Below are positions 1-12,040 of a DNA stretch of 64,000 nt, piece by piece. The stretch is from Phaeosaccion multiseriatum. Taxonomy: Eukaryota; Ochrophyta, other classes. The notes below the pieces were generated by a model. It saw only the letters and a list, made by a program, of their open reading frames with translations. It had not been told where the DNA came from and searched no databases. Position 1 is the first letter of the stretch. Every line of letters starts with the position of its first letter. Position numbers and translations under genes: made by a program. The stretch covers positions 1,798,001-1,862,000 of the forward strand of contig OZ218964.1 in assembly GCA_965112735.1 (NCBI GenBank), read 5' to 3'.

Positions 1-147
1 GCGGAGGCAGCCTACGGGTGGGGGTGGGGTGGGGTGTGTCAAGAGTTAGGCGAGAGGGGTGTGGTTTAAAGGAGGAAACTGAGGGGGGGTGGGGCATGTG
101 GGACAGACAAAGAGAAGCGAGAAAAGGGCAGGGGCGTGCGCAAATTA

Positions 148-1587
<1,440 letters not shown>

Positions 1588-2110
1588 GGCAGTCGTGAGA
1601 AGGAGAAGGAGTAGGTGGTGTTTACTTGGGGCAGGCTACAATGGGTGGGTGGATGTGATGAGGACCCCCCGGGGGCGAATATGCCTCCATCCAATCGTCT
1701 CCGATCCCCAAAGAGAGAGAGGAAAAGGTATGCCTTTTGCGACGTGCGTTGCTGCTGCGCTGAGGCACCATGCCCGTAAGACTGGCTCGTCGTCCACATC
1801 TGTGTCGTGGGCAAGGTTTCACGCCAGAAACGGAGAGAATGGTGCCTTGGGCCGCAGGTGCGCAAGGGCTGCGGCAGCGGCGCCAGCAAGACAAGAGCAC
1901 ACAGGGAGAGAAGAAGAGCGCGGGGCCTCGTCTGGGAGACGAGCAGGTATCCCCGGGGCGGATGCTACAGTGAGCCCATCGCAGCGCTGGATGTCGTATT
2001 GCTGCAACCCTGAGAAGAGAGAAGAGGAGACAGAGCGGAGGGAGGGATGGGACGGCACGAGGAGAGGTTTGGTGGGGAAACGACGACCTAGGGGCGGAAG
2101 AGAGCTCGAC

Positions 2111-2617
2111 ATGGGCGGAAGTACGAGGGCCTTGCATACGACCAGAAGAGTAGACAACGTGTATGTGGTGGGGAGCCTTGCTACGGCAGGTGTCGCATAC
2201 ATTGGCTTGCAAGGATTGCGGGCGTATCGCGGATTTAAGGACATGAAAGACGGGGACGTTGTAGAGGGAGAGGGCGACGAGAAGGGGAAAGAAGACCAGC
2301 CGGCAGCAGGGGGTGGAGGTGGAGGAAAAGCAAGTGCAGGGGACCAGGCGGACACGACAAAGGCCAAGGCCAAGAAGTCAGGGTTCGCGGGTTTTCTTGA
2401 CAGTTTTGGCAAGCGCCACTACGAGGGCGGCTTTGAGGACAAAATGACGCGCAGGGAAGCGGCGCTCGTGCTGGGCGTACGGGAGTCGGCGTCGGAAACG
2501 CGCATCAAAGAGGCGCACAGGAGGATCCTCATGCTCAACCACCCGGACAAGGGCGGCAGTAAGTACATGGCGGCCAAGATCAACGAAGCCAAGGAGCTGC
2601 TGCTCAAGGGCCGATGA
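2111..2617 (+). CDS. TIM14: TIM14/PAM18-type mitochondrial import J-protein
   Basis: A 168-residue single-exon reading. It has a short N-terminus, one membrane segment (about residues 15-37, [19 protein letters not shown]), a charged Gly/Lys linker, and a C-terminal J domain with [15 protein letters not shown], the HPD motif inside LNHPDKGGS and [13 protein letters not shown]. That order (membrane anchor, linker, J domain at the extreme C-terminus) is diagnostic of Tim14/Pam18, which stimulates mtHsp70 at the TIM23 motor on the matrix side of the inner membrane. The reading frame stays open upstream to 1454. The ATG at 2111 was chosen because it places the membrane segment close to the start as in the family; an in-frame ATG at 1731 followed by Arg/Ala-rich sequence could instead supply a presequence. 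Confidence 0.9.
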   Translation: MGGSTRALHTTRRVDNVYVVGSLATAGVAYIGLQGLRAYRGFKDMKDGDVVEGEGDEKGKEDQPAAGGGGGGKASAGDQADTTKAKAKKSGFAGFLDSFGKRHYEGGFEDKMTRREAALVLGVRESASETRIKEAHRRILMLNHPDKGGSKYMAAKINEAKELLLKGR

Positions 2618-2718
2618 CAAAGGTTCTCTGACTACATGTTGTATCCGTCTTACAATGTAATCTACATACTTTTGATCCATACATACATACTTACAAGCGG
2701 TGTGGGGGAGAGAGGTTA

Positions 2719-3513
2719 TCAGAAGGCTTTGAGCAGGCGAGACATGCTGAGCCTCCCATTTTTCCGCCTTGTGTCCGATCGGCAACCCGCACCCCCGCCT
2801 CCCTTCCCTCCCGCTTCTCCCCCAGCCACGGCCTGTGTCGCACTCGAAACTAGCGGCTTTCCGTCCTTGTCCTTGGGCTCTTTGTTGGGAGCAGCCCCGC
2901 ACGAGTGATCGTCCGGGTGTCTATGAGAGAAGCAGAAGTTCAGCGCACACGAGCTGCAAGTCACCTTCACAAACTCCCGCTTCCGGCACCCCTTGGCCTG
3001 ACATCGAAACTTGTCGGGACCTGCAGAGAGGGAGATGGTTTGTGCGGAAGCGGCGATGTCAGTGAGAGAAGTGAGAAAGGAGGAAAAGCACCACGACGTA
3101 CCTGAGCCTTTCGCCTTGCTCCCCTTCCGCACCCTCTCTTTGCAGCCTGATGCAATGTGCTCTTGAATACACGCGCTGACGTTGGCCTGATCTGTAGGTC
3201 GATCCACCTCCACCATCTCCGAGCACACCCCGCACTCTGGGACCCTTCTGTCCAGGCTTCCTTCCCTCCTGCAGTTGTGCTTCGCGCCGCTTCGGTGCTC
3301 CAAGCAAAAGTTGCCGCCGCAAGCGCTGCAGCAGAAGGGGAGAAAGTCTGGAAAAGGGCACGGCAGCAGCATATTTGAGGGGTTATATGGTTCCCGCCGA
3401 AGCCCTTTGTTCTGACCTCTTCCAAAAAACTTTGTGATCTTTCTTCTCTTCCGCGACGCACCTTGCTGTCCGCAGAACTCGCAATGCTTTCCCACGTTAT
3501 GGAAGCTAGTCAT
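2719..3513 (-). CDS. AN1-type zinc finger protein with two AN1 fingers
   Basis: Exons 3462..3513, 3102..3347 and 2719..3020. Splicing joins CEFCGQQ to DFLPFCCSACGGNFCLEHR through a G|AC codon, which restores a perfect first AN1 finger from two pieces; without that intron the finger is interrupted. The second finger is CQAKGCRKREFVKVTCSSC followed by FCFSHR and HSC. Start ATG at 3513 gives MTSFHNVGKHC, the usual N-terminus of ZFAND1/2-like proteins. Two-finger AN1 proteins bind p97/Cdc48 or the proteasome and act in protein quality control under stress; that role is inferred from the family. The C-terminal tail is low-complexity Gly/Lys and ends SRLLKAF. Confidence 0.88.
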   Translation of the reverse strand: MTSFHNVGKHCEFCGQQGASRKRRKITKFFGRGQNKGLRREPYNPSNMLLPCPFPDFLPFCCSACGGNFCLEHRSGAKHNCRREGSLDRRVPECGVCSEMVEVDRPTDQANVSACIQEHIASGCKERVRKGSKAKGSGTSWCFSSFLTSLTDIAASAQTISLSAGPDKFRCQAKGCRKREFVKVTCSSCALNFCFSHRHPDDHSCGAAPNKEPKDKDGKPLVSSATQAVAGGEAGGKGGGGAGCRSDTRRKNGRLSMSRLLKAF

Positions 3514-3668
3514 GGTGCGATGGGCGGGGGTTGCAGGGTGTGGGTGGATGAGAGCCACTTCTGTCGATTTCGATCATTCGATTTCGCGCCGGCAAGATCG
3601 GCAAGGTCTGGCCGTTGGCTGCCATCCTCACTTTGTAACCGTGAAATGAGGCTCGAGAACAGATAAAC

Positions 3669-6368
3669 ATGGAAAAAAACAGCACCATTTCAGCCCTGGA
3701 GGGGTGGCTGCTCAAGGAGAAAAGCAGGACCACCAGGTTCGGGCTGGGTGGGGACTTGAACAAGCGCTGGTTCAAGGTGGAGCGCTTTGAGTGGAACTCG
3801 GCCGGAGAGCTGGCTCTGGCCTACTACAAGGCGAGCACGGACGGGCGCTGCCGAGGCTGGCTCTACCTGAGGGACATTACATACATCCGAGAGGAGGGGG
3901 ACACGATGATCTTCTGCAGTCCTGCTCGAACCCTCCGACTGCAGGCCCCGACCAGGGCAGAGCATCGGCTGTGGGTCAAAGGTATGGTGAAGCTCTGTCC
4001 CCAGGCCCTCACCACTTTGGAGCGAAGCAAGGAAGCCGTGCAGGCGCAGCAGCTCCTGGTGGAGACTGCCCAAACGACCCCCACCTCTGACTCGGGGAGC
4101 GCTCAGAGCGACAGGGACTATGGGTGCAGTACCCCCCCGCCCAGAGGGGCCGTGCCTTCGCCTTTCGCAAGTCCCCAGAAGGGCAGCAGGAAGGAGAGCA
4201 ACAGTACGAGCAGATCGAGTAGCAAAAAGAAGACTCAGAAGCACGCGAGAAATTTCAGTAGCACTAAACTAGAAGAGGAAGAGATGGGCAACATTCATAG
4301 CCCTGTGCGCTTCGGAAGCAGCGGAGAAGGCAGCAATTCACTTGGCCGAGACGGCGCTTCCCCTTCCCAAGTCAGCAGCAGAAGTGGAAGGGGGGCGCTT
4401 CGGCGTCAAAGCTCGACACTCAGTCGGGGAGGTTTTTTTGAAGAAGACTATGAGGCGGAAGACGAAGGTCGACCAGCGGAACGTAAGGAGAGAGGGTTGC
4501 AAAAGCCGGAGGACGAGAGAGATGATGGCGACGATGGCCAGCGTCGAAGGAGCTCGAAAGCTCGGAAAAGAAGCACGAACCAGACGGATAGAGACGAGAC
4601 CTCCGGGGATGGCAACGAGGAGCGTGGCGGGCAGAAGCGTCGGCAGGAGCGGAGGAGGGGCACGAGCAGCGGGAGTAGCAAAGCAGCAGCAGACGGGCAG
4701 AAGCACGAGTCCCCGGAGGACAGCGATGAGCAGCAACGCAATACCACGAGGGAGGAGCGGCGCAACAGCAGCCGCAGCAGCACAGATGCCAGCACTGACA
4801 GGAGAGACTTGAGGAAGGACAGCTGGGCGAGGCGCAGAGGCCATGAGGAGGAGGACGAGGACGAGGAAGAGGAGGAGCGCGAGGAGAGGGGGAGAGAGGA
4901 GGAGGAAGAACTGCGAGAAGAGGAGGAGGCAGGTGGTGACGGTAGCATTCGCACGAAGTCAGACAGATCCGAGGGCTCGAGAGGGGCCTTGCTGACGTAC
5001 GAGAGGAGCCGCGGCGGCCAGAGGACGGCCCAGAGGGGTGCGTCAAGGCTGAGGCAGAAGGAGGACGTTGAGTGTGAGGGAAGCACGAGCAAAGACAATG
5101 TAGAGCACAATAACTCGGGAACGAGGCAGGGCGGGGGGAGATGGGAAAGAGGCCACCGGCGGCAAGAAAGCAGGGCCGATAACCCCAGCAGTAGCAGCGC
5201 TATGGCGTCACGGCGAAGGTCAGTCAAGAAAGACAGGACTGAGGGCAGCAGGGGTGGCGACCCGTTCGCTGCTGAGGCAAGTCGCGCACAGAGAGGGGAG
5301 GACGTGGACATCAGTGACCTTGCCGGGGATGGCGACCCCCTCGGACCGGAAGTGGACGAGGTGCTTCTGGAGGATGCAGAGAGACACGGCTCGGGCTTGT
5401 CTTTCGAGGAGCCGCCCGAGATGCGCATGCGGCAGAGTGCACAGAGAGCAGCGGATAGAGGCGGGGGGAAGAAGAGCAAGAGCAAGAGCAAGAGCGACGG
5501 CAGCAGGAGCAGCAGCAGCAGCAGTAATAGCAGCGGTAGTGCGAGGAGAGCCCCGTCCAGCGCCCCCCCAAAGCCGAGGCAGTTTCTCGAGGTCCGACAA
5601 GAGGTGGAGAATAGCCCGTCTTCTTCAAACGAGGGTAGCAAGGGGCTGCGCCTCGCAGGCACGACTACAAAAGCCGAGGCCAGCACAGAGAGCGGGCGGC
5701 AGACGACCAGTCGGAGTGGCAAGAGCAGAGAGGGCGGGGTGGGCGTAACGTCGGAGGAGCCATGTCCCCCCTTCGTGCGGCGTAGGAAGAGCATCATGGA
5801 CGAGCTGGACCCCGCGTTGACGAGCAGCAGCGGCCCTCTGCAGCTGGACGACGGGTCCGACGAGGAAGGGGGCACCTCCATCGACCTCGAGATGGAGAAG
5901 CAGCGAAGGAAGGCCAGCGCAGCCTTGACTGCCCTCAAGGCGGCCGCCAAGAAGGCAGACCAGCACAGTCATCACATGGAGCAGAGGCGGGCAAAGTCCG
6001 GCAAGAGAGTGGCGGGCGGGCAACGGCAGAAGCAGCACGGCGCGGACCAGCTGGAGGGAGCTGAGGAGGAAGGAGAGGAGGAGGTGGGGGGGGAGGGGAA
6101 GAAACGGCTGCTGAGAGAAGCGCCGAAGAAGCGTAGTAGCAGCAGCAGCAGGCCTGTCCAGCCCCCTCACGACGCTCCTCACCCCAAGGTGAGAGGGATG
6201 GCCGCCGACAAGAACTTTGTCATAGACACATGGGACGAGTCCGATCGAGACGAGGGGGAGACCAAAGCCGAGACGTACACACACCATCGGAGGCGATCGA
6301 GCGGAGGCTGTGCACCCCACGGGGTTGCGGCGGACAGCAACTGGCTCCACGAGGATTTCGACGTGTGA
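3669..6368 (+). CDS. PH-domain protein with a very long disordered Arg/Ser/Glu-rich tail
   Basis: A single exon of 899 residues. Residues about 10-118 form a pleckstrin-homology fold: LEGWLLKEKS, NKRWFKVERF, a DTMIFCSPARTLRLQAPT strand pair and the terminal W of RLWVKGM. Everything after about residue 120 is low-complexity: Ser runs, RRRSS patches, and acidic blocks. The C-terminus has a short ordered-looking stretch (DKNFVIDTWDESDRDEGE, then DSNWLHEDFDV). A PH domain suggests phosphoinositide or membrane binding. The tail resembles scaffold or RS-like linkers and gives no catalytic clue. Reading is open and uninterrupted. Exact family not recognised. Confidence 0.85.
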   Translation: MEKNSTISALEGWLLKEKSRTTRFGLGGDLNKRWFKVERFEWNSAGELALAYYKASTDGRCRGWLYLRDITYIREEGDTMIFCSPARTLRLQAPTRAEHRLWVKGMVKLCPQALTTLERSKEAVQAQQLLVETAQTTPTSDSGSAQSDRDYGCSTPPPRGAVPSPFASPQKGSRKESNSTSRSSSKKKTQKHARNFSSTKLEEEEMGNIHSPVRFGSSGEGSNSLGRDGASPSQVSSRSGRGALRRQSSTLSRGGFFEEDYEAEDEGRPAERKERGLQKPEDERDDGDDGQRRRSSKARKRSTNQTDRDETSGDGNEERGGQKRRQERRRGTSSGSSKAAADGQKHESPEDSDEQQRNTTREERRNSSRSSTDASTDRRDLRKDSWARRRGHEEEDEDEEEEEREERGREEEEELREEEEAGGDGSIRTKSDRSEGSRGALLTYERSRGGQRTAQRGASRLRQKEDVECEGSTSKDNVEHNNSGTRQGGGRWERGHRRQESRADNPSSSSAMASRRRSVKKDRTEGSRGGDPFAAEASRAQRGEDVDISDLAGDGDPLGPEVDEVLLEDAERHGSGLSFEEPPEMRMRQSAQRAADRGGGKKSKSKSKSDGSRSSSSSSNSSGSARRAPSSAPPKPRQFLEVRQEVENSPSSSNEGSKGLRLAGTTTKAEASTESGRQTTSRSGKSREGGVGVTSEEPCPPFVRRRKSIMDELDPALTSSSGPLQLDDGSDEEGGTSIDLEMEKQRRKASAALTALKAAAKKADQHSHHMEQRRAKSGKRVAGGQRQKQHGADQLEGAEEEGEEEVGGEGKKRLLREAPKKRSSSSSRPVQPPHDAPHPKVRGMAADKNFVIDTWDESDRDEGETKAETYTHHRRRSSGGCAPHGVAADSNWLHEDFDV

Positions 6369-6785
6369 GTGAGGGAAGAGCGTGTTTGGTGGTTGGCGGT
6401 CGGCGCGGCCCCTCGCTCACCAACACATTTAATTTTCATTACAATAAAAACAAACCCAGAGCCCGGGAGCGAGAAGCAAGGACGCGGTTCTCTCGTCGAT
6501 TCTGAGGGGACGAAGCAGCGCGCTTCCTGCCCTAGCGACGGACTCGTGTCGCCGCTCGCCGCAGGAGCGAAGCAGTTTTCTTTGGCCAGCGGCACCCCGA
6601 CTGTTGGCCAGCGCCAGGCGGTCAGGGGCGGGTGCCTTCCAAGCCTCCCATCCCTTCGGCACCCCTTGTGAGGGTTGGGCCCGTCAGCCAGAATGGCGGC
6701 TCTCTGCTGCGGGTGGGCGGCAAGAGCTCATGCTCCTGTGGAATGATGTTGGTGATGCTTGAGTCGCATGCCTCACCATGCATCG

Positions 6786-8269
6786 TCAGCCATCCCCCTT
6801 GCTCCTGCTCCTGTGCTGCTCCTTCCGGCCCGTGTTCGTAGTCCCCACGGGCGTGCTCCACTCCTCCTCCTCCTCCTCCTCCTCCTCCTCCTCCTCCTCC
6901 TCCTCCTCTCCGTCCCCGCTGCCGCTGAGCAGAGCCTTTGTCGCCATTCCATCGTAGCCATGGGTGTCTAGGCCGAAATTACCCACCAAGAGCGGCTCGT
7001 CGTCACCCTCCTCGGGCAGGCCGAAGGAATACACGAGAGCGATGAAGGCGAAAGCGCCCGCCATGAGGTAGGGGGCCCCAGGCAGCCACGACCCATCAAA
7101 CACGTACATGAGCGATCCGAACATCAGAGGCCCAAAGCCCTCTGGTCCATAGGAAGAGGGAGGGAGGGAGGGAGGGAGGGAGGGAGGGAGGGAGGGCGGG
7201 CAAAGAGCATGAGCATCGTCGTCCCAGTAGCCTCAAAGGCTGGACCCGGGGCGGACGTAAGGCAGCAATGGTGGTGGCCCTGGTTCCTGTCCACTAACAA
7301 CAAACGAGCCCCGACACAAGCAAGATAGCTCTTCGACGATCAGACGACTCGACCCGCCGCCCTCCCTACGCAGAAAGTCAGTAAGGTAGCAAGCGCGCAC
7401 CTGTCAGCGCTCGAACGCCATTCATGGTACCAAGCACCTCCCCCTGGGCCGCCTTGCTGACAGAGCGAGACACAAGGCTACTGATGGACGGGTAGACGAG
7501 GTGCGAGAGCATGGAGCCGCCCATCGACATGAACACCATCCACGGGGCGCTGGCTAGCCCGATGATCACGCACTGATTGGGGGGAGGAGAGGGAAGGGGA
7601 TGGGAGGGGAGGAGAGGAGAGGGGAGGGGAGGGGGGGGGAGGGGAGGGGAGGGGAGGGGAGGGGACGGGAGGGGAGGGGAGGGGAGGGGAGGGGAGGGGA
7701 GGGGAGGGGAGGGGAGGGGAGGGGAGGGGAGGGGAGGGGAGGGGAGGGGAGGGGAGGGGAGGGGAGGGGAGGGGAGGGGAGGGGAGGGGAGGGGAGGGGA
7801 GGGGAGGGGAGGGGAGGGGAGGGGAGGGGAGGGGAGGAAAGGAGAGGGGAGGGGAGGGGAGGGGAGGGGAGGAAAGGAGAGGGGAGGGGAGGGGAGGGGA
7901 GGGGAGGGGAGGGGATGGGATGGGATGGGAGGGGAGAGGCGACGGCCACCGGGTACGTGGAGACGTGTGCAGAGGGGCAACGGGGTCGGCTCCGTCTATA
8001 CTCGGCACCTCCTCGTGTCTTGCTTCTTCGTTCCACGTGATACCGTGCCAGCTCTTAACCCTACCTGCGAAGCGAAGCCCAGCAACCCGATCTGCAGGGT
8101 GAGCTTCTCTCCTAGCCGCGGAACCATAACGCGCACCAGTATGCCCTCCGCGAACATCATGCATACTCCGAAGGCGGACAGGAGCTGCCCCACCATGACG
8201 GTGCCGAAGCTGAAGCGTTTCACCACGTAGACCATGAGCGTACTCACTAGGGCCCACACCCCCACATAC

Positions 8270-8341
<72 letters not shown>

Positions 8342-9991
8342 GGAGGAGGAGGAGGAGGAGGAGGAGGAGAAGGAGGAGGTATGATAGCACGGAGGGGAGG
8401 GGGCAGGGGGAGGAAGAAGAAACAAAGCAAGTGAGAAAGAGAAGGGACAGCAGAGCAGAGCTTAAGACCAGTGCTGGTGCGGTGTGGTGTGCCGTGCCCG
8501 CGTCGTTCTCCTCCTTGCACGCACTTACATAAAGGAAAACGATGATGGCCACTCGAGAGAGGAGGGGGTTTCCTCGAAAAGCAGTCAACGAGCTAATGGG
8601 GTTCCACTGTCGTGTGTTCCGGGGGAGGGGGGGGGAGCCGGGGAATGAATGAGACAAAAGCTGGACACCCGGCGTGAGGAACCTTCTACCCCCAACACAC
8701 CCACCTGAATACCCAAAAAATCTAAGTCACCTCCCTTGCTAAGGGGGGCTTGCCCTCCTGGAGTGCTGCTGTCACTCTCCCCCCCTCCGGCTGCTGCAGC
8801 TTTTTTCCGTTTGCTGAACTGAGGCGTGAACATGGCCGTTGGTATGGCTTTGACATCCTCCTTTGACTCCGGTAGCTTCAACACGATGAAAGCCACGTCG
8901 AGACATACAAGAAACACAGCGAAGCTAAAGACGGAACCGACACCTGACTCCTTGGACAAGTAGCTCCCAGCGACTGGCCTGTCCATACATTGTCAATTCA
9001 TTCAACCGTCAGCCGGGCGCTCGGTCAGCCAGCTAGTCGGCCAGTCAAGAGCAGTGAGTACGCATCCTCAATGAGAAGCTCTGTGTCCTTGTGACCCGTG
9101 TCCTATTTCTGCTTTTCCTCTTCCTGCCAGCTCTAAAATGAGCGAGAAAACAAACTCACCCTAGCGTAAACGAAAGCCCAAACGTAGCCAAAGCAAGCCC
9201 ATACGCAGGAGCTCTTCCGTCCGACGGGACCAAATCAGCAATGTAAGCAAAGGTCAGAGGAAAAGTGGCGGAAAACACGCCGCTCAGCGCCGACAGCGCC
9301 ACGAAGCCCCACAGATTGTTGCGCACGCGTGCAAGCGCCAACGAGCACACGGGGAGGGTTGTGCCCAGCACTGTGAGGAGCAGGCACTTGCGTCTACCAA
9401 AGATGTCGCTGAGCTTGCCGAACATCGGGCACGCCACGAACGCCAACAAGCTGCCCAGGGGAGACGTGGAGCACAACGTACGTCGGTAGGTAGGTTAGGG
9501 GAGGGGAGTCTGCCCTGCCCTCGCCAGCGCCCCACTCACCCCTTGACAGTCTCCATGAGGCCAATGATGTGGTACGTCCAGTCACCGAAAAAGTCCACCA
9601 TCATCTGCCAGGGCGGAGAGTGGCGAGTCATCGCTTAGAGCCCAAGACACACTCCCAGAGCAGGCAAGTCGTCGAGCAAAGATCAAGGAACACCTGGTGG
9701 TTGTCTTACCTGGGGTAACAGGGACCGCGACAAAGCTATGGCCAAGAACTCCAAGAAAAGAACAGGTAAGACCCACAGGTAGAGGTGGCTGCTCCTCTTT
9801 GCAGCCTGCGCGGATGAGACAGAGGCAAACTCCTTACTATAAACTCACTCGTTGTCTTCTCAAAGGGGGGGGCGTACCTGCTCACGTTCGATGCCCAGGG
9901 GAGGCAACGAGCTGCTAACCCCAGACTTGGACGTAGTAGCTGCTGCTCCACCGCCATCGAGCGGCACAGCTGCAGCTGTGGAAACATCCAT
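6786..9991 (-). CDS. MFS transporter of the MFSD14/HIAT1 (TetA-like) family
   Basis: Nine exons: 9878..9991, 9710..9805, 9540..9604, 9160..9450, 8705..8978, 8529..8606, 8065..8268, 7401..7572 and 6786..7141; all phases close and give 549 residues. Landmarks: [19 protein letters not shown] (TM1), [21 protein letters not shown] carried across the exon 3/4 join with the MFS signature G-x-LSD-x-x-[26 protein letters not shown], and [19 protein letters not shown], the conserved late-helix motif of MFSD14. The C-terminus ends in a poly-Glu run and a basic tail. The family is a TetA-like MFS group in endosomes or Golgi in animals; the substrate is unknown. The intron 7573..8064 is filled with a GGGGA minisatellite. 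Divergent from CDC123 with 73 bases between the starts. Confidence 0.92.
7585..7936. repeat. GGGGA pentanucleotide minisatellite, about 65-70 units
   Basis: Near-perfect tandem GGGGA for about 350 bases, with rare GGAAA, GATGG and GGGAC variants near the edges. It lies wholly inside an MFSD14 intron, so the pre-mRNA carries (UCCCC)n. The G strand has dense G-quadruplex potential. Confidence 0.97.
8271..8378. repeat. ATG/GAT then GGA trinucleotide repeats
   Basis: About 70 bases of ATG repeat followed by GGA repeats, directly abutting the splice acceptor of MFSD14 exon 7 (minus strand), so the acceptor reads CATCATCAG. Confidence 0.95.
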
Positions 9992-10064
9992 GGAGGGTTG
10001 GCAGTGAGGGGAGGCGAGCCCGCCCAAAAAAGCCATCCACTGCCTTCCTCCAATTCCCCCATAT
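9992..10064. promoter_or_regulatory. divergent promoter between MFSD14-like and CDC123 genes
   Basis: Only 73 bases separate the two proposed start codons, so the two genes must share promoter sequence or overlap in their 5' UTRs. No TATA box was recognised. Confidence 0.5.
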
Positions 10065-11240
10065 TTGATCCCAAATTCGACAATTCTTATGTCTGAGCCG
10101 CGTTGCTCGCTGCAGGAGCTGCTGGACTGCCAGTTCAATGAATGGTACAGCAAGCCACCGCTCAAGGCTGTCAGCATCAAGAGCGAGGTGATTGCCCTGG
10201 GAGAGGAGGAAGTGGCCTACCTTCGAGGGGAGGGCCAAGCTGAGGGAGCGGGGCTTGTGCTCCCGAAGAGCTTTGATCTCTCAGTGGCCTCCAGGCAGAA
10301 GGGGGCTGAGGACGGCGACTGGAGTGACGAGGAGGATGATGGCGATGACGGAGAGGATGGAGAGGGGGAGGAGCCATGCCGGCCGCAGGTCGACTTCCCC
10401 CTGCTTGCCGCAAGTATTAAAGCTGCCATTGAGCGCCTGGGTGGCTCCGTGTTTCCCAAGCTCAATTGGAGTAGTCCCCGCGACGCCGCGTGGGTTAACG
10501 GGGGCTCTCTCCGATGCCGCACTGGTGGAGACATCCTCTGCCTCCTGCGCAGCTCCGTGTTCATCAGTCACGACCTACACGAGGTCAGAGACCACGCTTT
10601 CCTCCTCCCCCAAGACGAAGGACAGCAGGAGGCGACTACAGCAGGCATTGAGGAGGGAGGAGAGGGTACGGCGAAAGCTGCTGGTGCTGCCCTTGCTCCT
10701 ATCAAGTATACGCTAGTACTGCGCAAGTGGTGCAATCTCCAGTCCTCCATGCTCTTTCGGTGCTTCGTCAAGGGCGGACGTCTCGTGGGTGTGTCGCAGC
10801 GGGACTGCACCAGCTTCTATGCGTTTCTCGTGGACGAGGTACCCCGGCTACAACCCCTAATCAGCGGCTATTTCGAGACGCACATTCGCAACAACTTTGC
10901 CCATCCAAACTACATTTTCGACGTGTACATTGACCGCAAAGACAGGTGCTGGCTCTTGGACTTTAACGTGTTTGCGGCCATCACCGATTCGCTCCTCTTC
11001 GACTGGGCGGAATTGGCTGCTGCGGACGTGGGCGAGGAGGACGGGGTGGATGGTGATGGAGAAGGGAGGGCCGAACAAGCAGAGCAGGACTATGAATTCC
11101 GCGTCGTTCCCACGGACATAAGCACCCTTGGCGACAGCATGGCGCAGTACCGAGGGCCCTCTGACATGGAATTGATGGTGCAGGATCCGCAAGCCGGCTT
11201 CGATTTCGACGCCTTTAGACAGTTGTGCGACAAAGGATGA
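10065..11240 (+). CDS. CDC123: CDC123 (D123) protein, eIF2 assembly factor
   Basis: A single exon of 391 residues. Matches the D123 family along its length: QFNEWY at the N-terminus, FPKLNWSSPRDAAWVN, a TLVLRKWCNLQSSMLFRCF core, then VGVSQRDCTSFY, and IFDVYIDRKDRCWLLDFNVF near the end, the ATP-grasp-like metal/nucleotide site. An acidic insertion (DEEDDGDDGEDGEG) sits before PQVDFPLL. CDC123 promotes assembly of the eIF2 alpha-gamma complex and is essential in yeast. A second ATG at 10089 (MSEPRCS) is an equally good start. Confidence 0.93.
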   Translation: MIPNSTILMSEPRCSLQELLDCQFNEWYSKPPLKAVSIKSEVIALGEEEVAYLRGEGQAEGAGLVLPKSFDLSVASRQKGAEDGDWSDEEDDGDDGEDGEGEEPCRPQVDFPLLAASIKAAIERLGGSVFPKLNWSSPRDAAWVNGGSLRCRTGGDILCLLRSSVFISHDLHEVRDHAFLLPQDEGQQEATTAGIEEGGEGTAKAAGAALAPIKYTLVLRKWCNLQSSMLFRCFVKGGRLVGVSQRDCTSFYAFLVDEVPRLQPLISGYFETHIRNNFAHPNYIFDVYIDRKDRCWLLDFNVFAAITDSLLFDWAELAAADVGEEDGVDGDGEGRAEQAEQDYEFRVVPTDISTLGDSMAQYRGPSDMELMVQDPQAGFDFDAFRQLCDKG

Positions 11241-12040
11241 CCCGAGTGTGCGTCACGAGAGCGTGACGAGTGCCGAGAAACAGAGAAACAGGAGCCTGTC
11301 GATTGAATGTCGATTAACTGTTGACTGACCTCAACCCCTCCACTGACCTGCGTTCGCCTCCGGCCAAGTGCTCGCGGATGGATTTTGATGCTTCTTTGGT
11401 TGTGCCAGTCATGACTTGTGCACACTTGATTGCTTGATCAAGGCCAGGTGGAGGTCTCGGGTGAGGGGTGGCTGGGAGAGACTCCCATGTCCGTACGTCC
11501 CCTGTGCTGGTTGGGTGAGCTTGGCACTCACGAGAAGGGCATGAAGCACGAGTTTCTCGGCATGTGTGGACGTGTTGGAGAGTGAGGCCCTTCTCGGCAG
11601 GCGGCAAGCTGGCAGTTTCTTCCCACATACGGGGACAGCGGGCAGCAGCGGAAGTGCTTCCTTGATATCACTTTCAGTCAAGCACACGCGATGACTGCGC
11701 ACAGAGTCACCAATCCGGTCCATTCGCTTCAGCGGCGTGTCATGTGAGCGTTTTCCTCCACCCACAACCCCCACTTTGCATCGGGCATTCAGCAAAGTTT
11801 GAGTGAGACATGCTGTCTTCCACTAAGTGCTGCTGTTAAACGCGCCTTCTCATGCACCTTGATTCCTACATGACTGCAATGTAAGAGTTGTTTGTGTGAC
11901 ACCCACTAGAGACCTTCTGTGACTCTGTGAAGCATCGCAGACAGATCTCCCACAGCATCTTCAAAGCAAAGCAGGGCGGGATATACAAGAGGAAGAGAAA
12001 GAAATAGGCGTTTTTGGATGGGTTCAAACTCAATCGCATT
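11241..12040. other. intergenic stretch with weak minus-strand coding signals
   Basis: No gene is firmly supported. On the minus strand two exon-like stretches stand out: one around 11545-11725 reading DRIGDSVRSHRVCLTESDIKE, and one around 11310-11450 reading DQAIKCAQVMTGTTKEASKS before a stop at 11314. They could be exons of a small unknown gene, but no splice pair with matching phase was found. Confidence 0.3.

Noticed and set aside
4448-5950. 500-residue minus-strand ORF opposite the PH-domain gene
   Set aside because: Ser/Leu-rich mirror of the Arg/Glu/Ser-rich coding strand with no domain; the plus strand has a clear PH domain.
7378-8425. Long minus-strand ORFs rich in Pro/Ser/Leu across the GGGGA repeat
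   Set aside because: They are translations of the pentanucleotide repeat in three frames; the repeat lies in an MFSD14 intron flanked by good splice sites.
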